Assembly: GCA_002347925.1 (NCBI GenBank)
Contig: DDYL01000151.1
Location: forward strand, 22,259 to 28,823
Length of the DNA stretch: 6,565 bases
Source: Chloroflexi bacterium UBA2235
Lineage (GTDB): Bacteria > Chloroflexota > UBA11872 > UBA12225
Direction of reading: 5' to 3'
The translations under genes and the position numbers were made by a program. Below the pieces are notes generated by a model that searched no databases, was not told the DNA's origin, and saw only the letters and a program-made list of their open reading frames with translations. Position 1 is the stretch's first letter. Every line of letters starts with the position of its first letter. Of the stretch, positions 5,236 through 6,565 are shown piece by piece.

Positions 5236-6177
5236 TTAACGACGCGGCGCGTACGCCTCTACAAGTGCCTTCTCGATTTTCGCGACCATTGTGTACGCCG
5301 GATCGAAGACGTTCCCAACGTCGTACCTGACACATTGTCCAAGTAGGAGCGACGCCGCCCGTGTGCTGTAGCCGTAGTCCTCGCCAAGCCATTGCACAAG
5401 TTCGGTAGTGGCGTGCTGAAGGGCCTGATCGAGGGGGCGTGCATTGCCCGCAGCCATCAGCCAGGTGCCGTCGTCAGCGCGTGGCCAGAAGATTGGCTGA
5501 TCCCGGCGGTGGATCCACGCGGTGAACGTGACGTCGAGGGAGATCTCAATCCCCGTCCCGGCAATTTCGCCGCAGCCCTGGGTGGCATGGCCGTCCCCGA
5601 GTTGGAAAAGCGCGCCGGGTACAAAGACCGGGAGGTATACGGTCACGCCTTGCCGAAAACCCCGGTAATCCATGTTTCCGCCGTGCGGCCCGGAGGTTGC
5701 ACAGGAAATTGCCTGCCCGCGATCCGGCGCGACTCCAAAGCATCCGATCATGGGATCAAGCGGGATCTTGAATGCCGGGAGATCGGGCTCCAACGGGTCA
5801 TGCGATGCGAGGGTAGCCGTCCAGGCCTCAGTGTCGACATTCCAAATGGCGCGCCCTCGTTCGGGGGGAAGCTTGAAGACGAATTCGGGATCGACAACAT
5901 GTGCCGCCAGTCGTCCACTGGTGTGACCGTACGGACGGTTGGGTACAACCCGGTCGAACCGCACTGCGATCACATCGCCAGGGTTGGCGGATGTAATGAA
6001 GAACGGTCCGGTCTGGGGATTTCCCCCAATGTTGACCTTGTGGCCGTACTGATCTACACCGGCACTATCAATCGTGGTTGTCACAACCGTATCCCCGGGC
6101 GCGATACGTAGCACCGGCTGCCAAGATCCGATCGAGACGTGGAACTTCGTCGGGTGGAAGGTATGTAGGGTTGACAT
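5236..6177 (-). CDS. Acetamidase/formamidase family protein
   Basis: At 313 residues the length is normal for the FmdA/AmdA family, cytoplasmic metal-dependent amidases that split formamide, acetamide or related short amides to the acid and ammonia. Visible motifs in order: VLRIAPGDTVV (22-32), the QTGPFFI entry to the core (55-61), PGDVIAVRFDRV, FGVAPDRG (147-154), SGPHGGNMDYRG (162-173) and LGDGHATQGCGEIAGTGIE (193-211). These are the signature segments of the family. Within the last, Cys202 stands where I remember an Asp (GDGE) in most relatives. The start at ATG 6177 matches the family N-terminus but has no Shine-Dalgarno sequence; a -10-like TATACC lies 7 nt before it. The gene is 84 nt downstream of the lipoyl protein gene on the same strand and convergent with the sarcosine oxidase gene, with 42 nt between stops. 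The substrate is not determinable here. Confidence 0.93.
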   Translation of the reverse strand: MSTLHTFHPTKFHVSIGSWQPVLRIAPGDTVVTTTIDSAGVDQYGHKVNIGGNPQTGPFFITSANPGDVIAVRFDRVVPNRPYGHTSGRLAAHVVDPEFVFKLPPERGRAIWNVDTEAWTATLASHDPLEPDLPAFKIPLDPMIGCFGVAPDRGQAISCATSGPHGGNMDYRGFRQGVTVYLPVFVPGALFQLGDGHATQGCGEIAGTGIEISLDVTFTAWIHRRDQPIFWPRADDGTWLMAAGNARPLDQALQHATTELVQWLGEDYGYSTRAASLLLGQCVRYDVGNVFDPAYTMVAKIEKALVEAYAPRR

Positions 6178-6210
6178 GCGTGACGGTATACGCGATCACG
6201 CGTGACGCGT
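6178..6210 (-). promoter_or_regulatory. Putative promoter/operator of the amidase gene
   Basis: On the minus strand TATACC (plus 6185-6190) lies exactly 7 nt before ATG 6177, the spacing expected if the transcript begins at the start codon. A weak TGGACG lies 17 bp further upstream as a possible -35. Overlapping this are a perfect 10-bp palindrome TCACGCGTGA (6196-6205) and a direct repeat GCGTGACG at 6178-6185 and 6200-6207, whose start-to-start distance is 22 bp, about two helical turns. This arrangement would suit a regulator bound across the promoter. It is not demonstrated. Confidence 0.42.
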
Positions 6211-6261
6211 CCACTTGCCATCCGTAGCGCTTCGGCAGTCCTGCCCTGGACGCCATGCAGG

Positions 6262-6516
6262 CTAGTCGACGGGCGTGACTTCAGCGATGGCCGCCCCAAT
6301 GTTGACCCGGTCGCCTTCAGCGACGAGGTGGCGGTCAATCCTGACCCGGGTGTCAACCGGGATTTCGATATTGACCTTTTCGGCCTCGACTTCAGCGATG
6401 GCTTCCCCCGGTTCAACGATGGTGCCTACTGTGGCGAGCCAATGGGTCAGGGTCGCTTCGGTTACGGAATCACCCAGGTCGGGGACGACCACCAATATCT
6501 GTCCGGCGCTGCTCAT
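6262..6516 (-). CDS. Stand-alone lipoyl (biotinyl/lipoyl) domain protein
   Basis: The product is 84 residues and is a single lipoyl-type hammerhead domain: VVVPDLGDSVTEATLTHWL (9-27), VEPGEAIAEVEAEKVNIEIP (34-53), then HLVAEGDRVNIGAAIAEV (63-80). Lys47 in EAEKVNIE sits at the hairpin tip where dihydrolipoyl acyltransferases (E2) have E-T-D-K-A, so it is the probable lipoylation site; a biotin carrier would show M-K-M. In E2 enzymes this domain swings substrates between E1, E2 and E3, but here the subunit-binding and catalytic domains are absent and the chain ends right after the fold. I chose ATG 6516 because GGAGGG (plus 6523-6528) is 6 nt upstream; ATG 6552 would add 12 unlike residues. The start seems to overlap the stop of an upstream gene as ATGA. 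The partner complex lies outside the window. Confidence 0.85.
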   Translation of the reverse strand: MSSAGQILVVVPDLGDSVTEATLTHWLATVGTIVEPGEAIAEVEAEKVNIEIPVDTRVRIDRHLVAEGDRVNIGAAIAEVTPVD

Positions 6517-6565
6517 GGTCCACCCTCCGATCTCGGGCAGATGGTCGCACATGGGTATGCGGCTT
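6513..6565 (-). CDS. Possible C-terminal end of an upstream gene, ATGA overlap
   Basis: One minus-strand frame entering from the right edge reads 16 codons and ends in a TGA that shares an ATGA with the lipoyl gene start at 6516. Such 4-base overlaps are common between translationally coupled genes, and the lipoyl ribosome binding site lies within this frame. The visible end, about AAYPCATICPRSEGGP, does not match a family I know. The fragment is too short for more. An E1-type dehydrogenase subunit would be the natural neighbour but nothing in the residues shows it. Confidence 0.28.
   Translation of the reverse strand, partial: AAYPCATICPRSEGGP

Noticed and set aside
5392..6111. Long plus-strand open frame (239 codons) opposite the amidase gene
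   Set aside because: It begins with TTG without a ribosome binding site, shows no family motif, and is the antisense shadow of a clearly recognised amidase.

Overview
The window is bacterial chromosomal DNA, G+C-rich and densely coded, with genes on both strands and no mobile element, CRISPR array or tRNA that I can see. The best clues to origin are a 5S rRNA gene standing alone (a clpS gene, not 23S rRNA, lies upstream of it), a divergent ClpS of the 'VxNxDxNxxxxV' kind, and several starts with no Shine-Dalgarno sequence but a TANNNT-like box 6-7 nt before the ATG. Split rRNA operons of this kind are known in Chloroflexota among other groups. That assignment is an inference, not a demonstration.

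Left part (1-1549). A gene cut by the left edge (minus, 1-212) begins with an acidic, probably unstructured stretch. After a 159-nt gap with nothing convincing comes a small putative single-pass membrane protein (minus, 372-707). Divergent from it is a 265-aa protein (plus, 752-1549) whose C-terminal 155 residues look like a YbaK/ProX aminoacyl-tRNA deacylase domain, with an extra N-terminal region and an apparently altered catalytic lysine.

Middle (1585-3992). A complete 5S transcription unit lies on the minus strand: extended -10/-35 promoter, 120-nt 5S rRNA, and a GNRA-capped intrinsic terminator. Upstream of it on the same strand is clpS, which has a long low-complexity N-terminal tail. 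A 77-bp divergent spacer separates clpS from gpmI, the cofactor-independent phosphoglycerate mutase (plus), which has all the recognised active-site motifs.

Right part (3993-6565). A monomeric sarcosine oxidase-like flavoenzyme (plus) follows gpmI and is preceded by a perfect 7-bp inverted repeat ending 3 nt before its ATG. Convergent to it, on the minus strand, are a small stand-alone lipoyl-domain protein and an acetamidase/formamidase family enzyme. The lipoyl gene probably overlaps the end of an upstream gene by ATGA. The amidase has a palindrome, a spaced direct repeat and a -10-like box directly upstream of its ATG.

Functionally the left and middle genes are housekeeping (translation quality control, N-degron proteolysis, ribosome RNA, glycolysis). 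The right part is catabolic: oxidative N-demethylation, amide hydrolysis releasing ammonia, and a 2-oxoacid dehydrogenase-type lipoyl carrier. I found no clear new multi-gene system. The unusual points are the isolated 5S unit, the altered YbaK-like and ClpS proteins, and the cis elements at the sarcosine oxidase and amidase starts.
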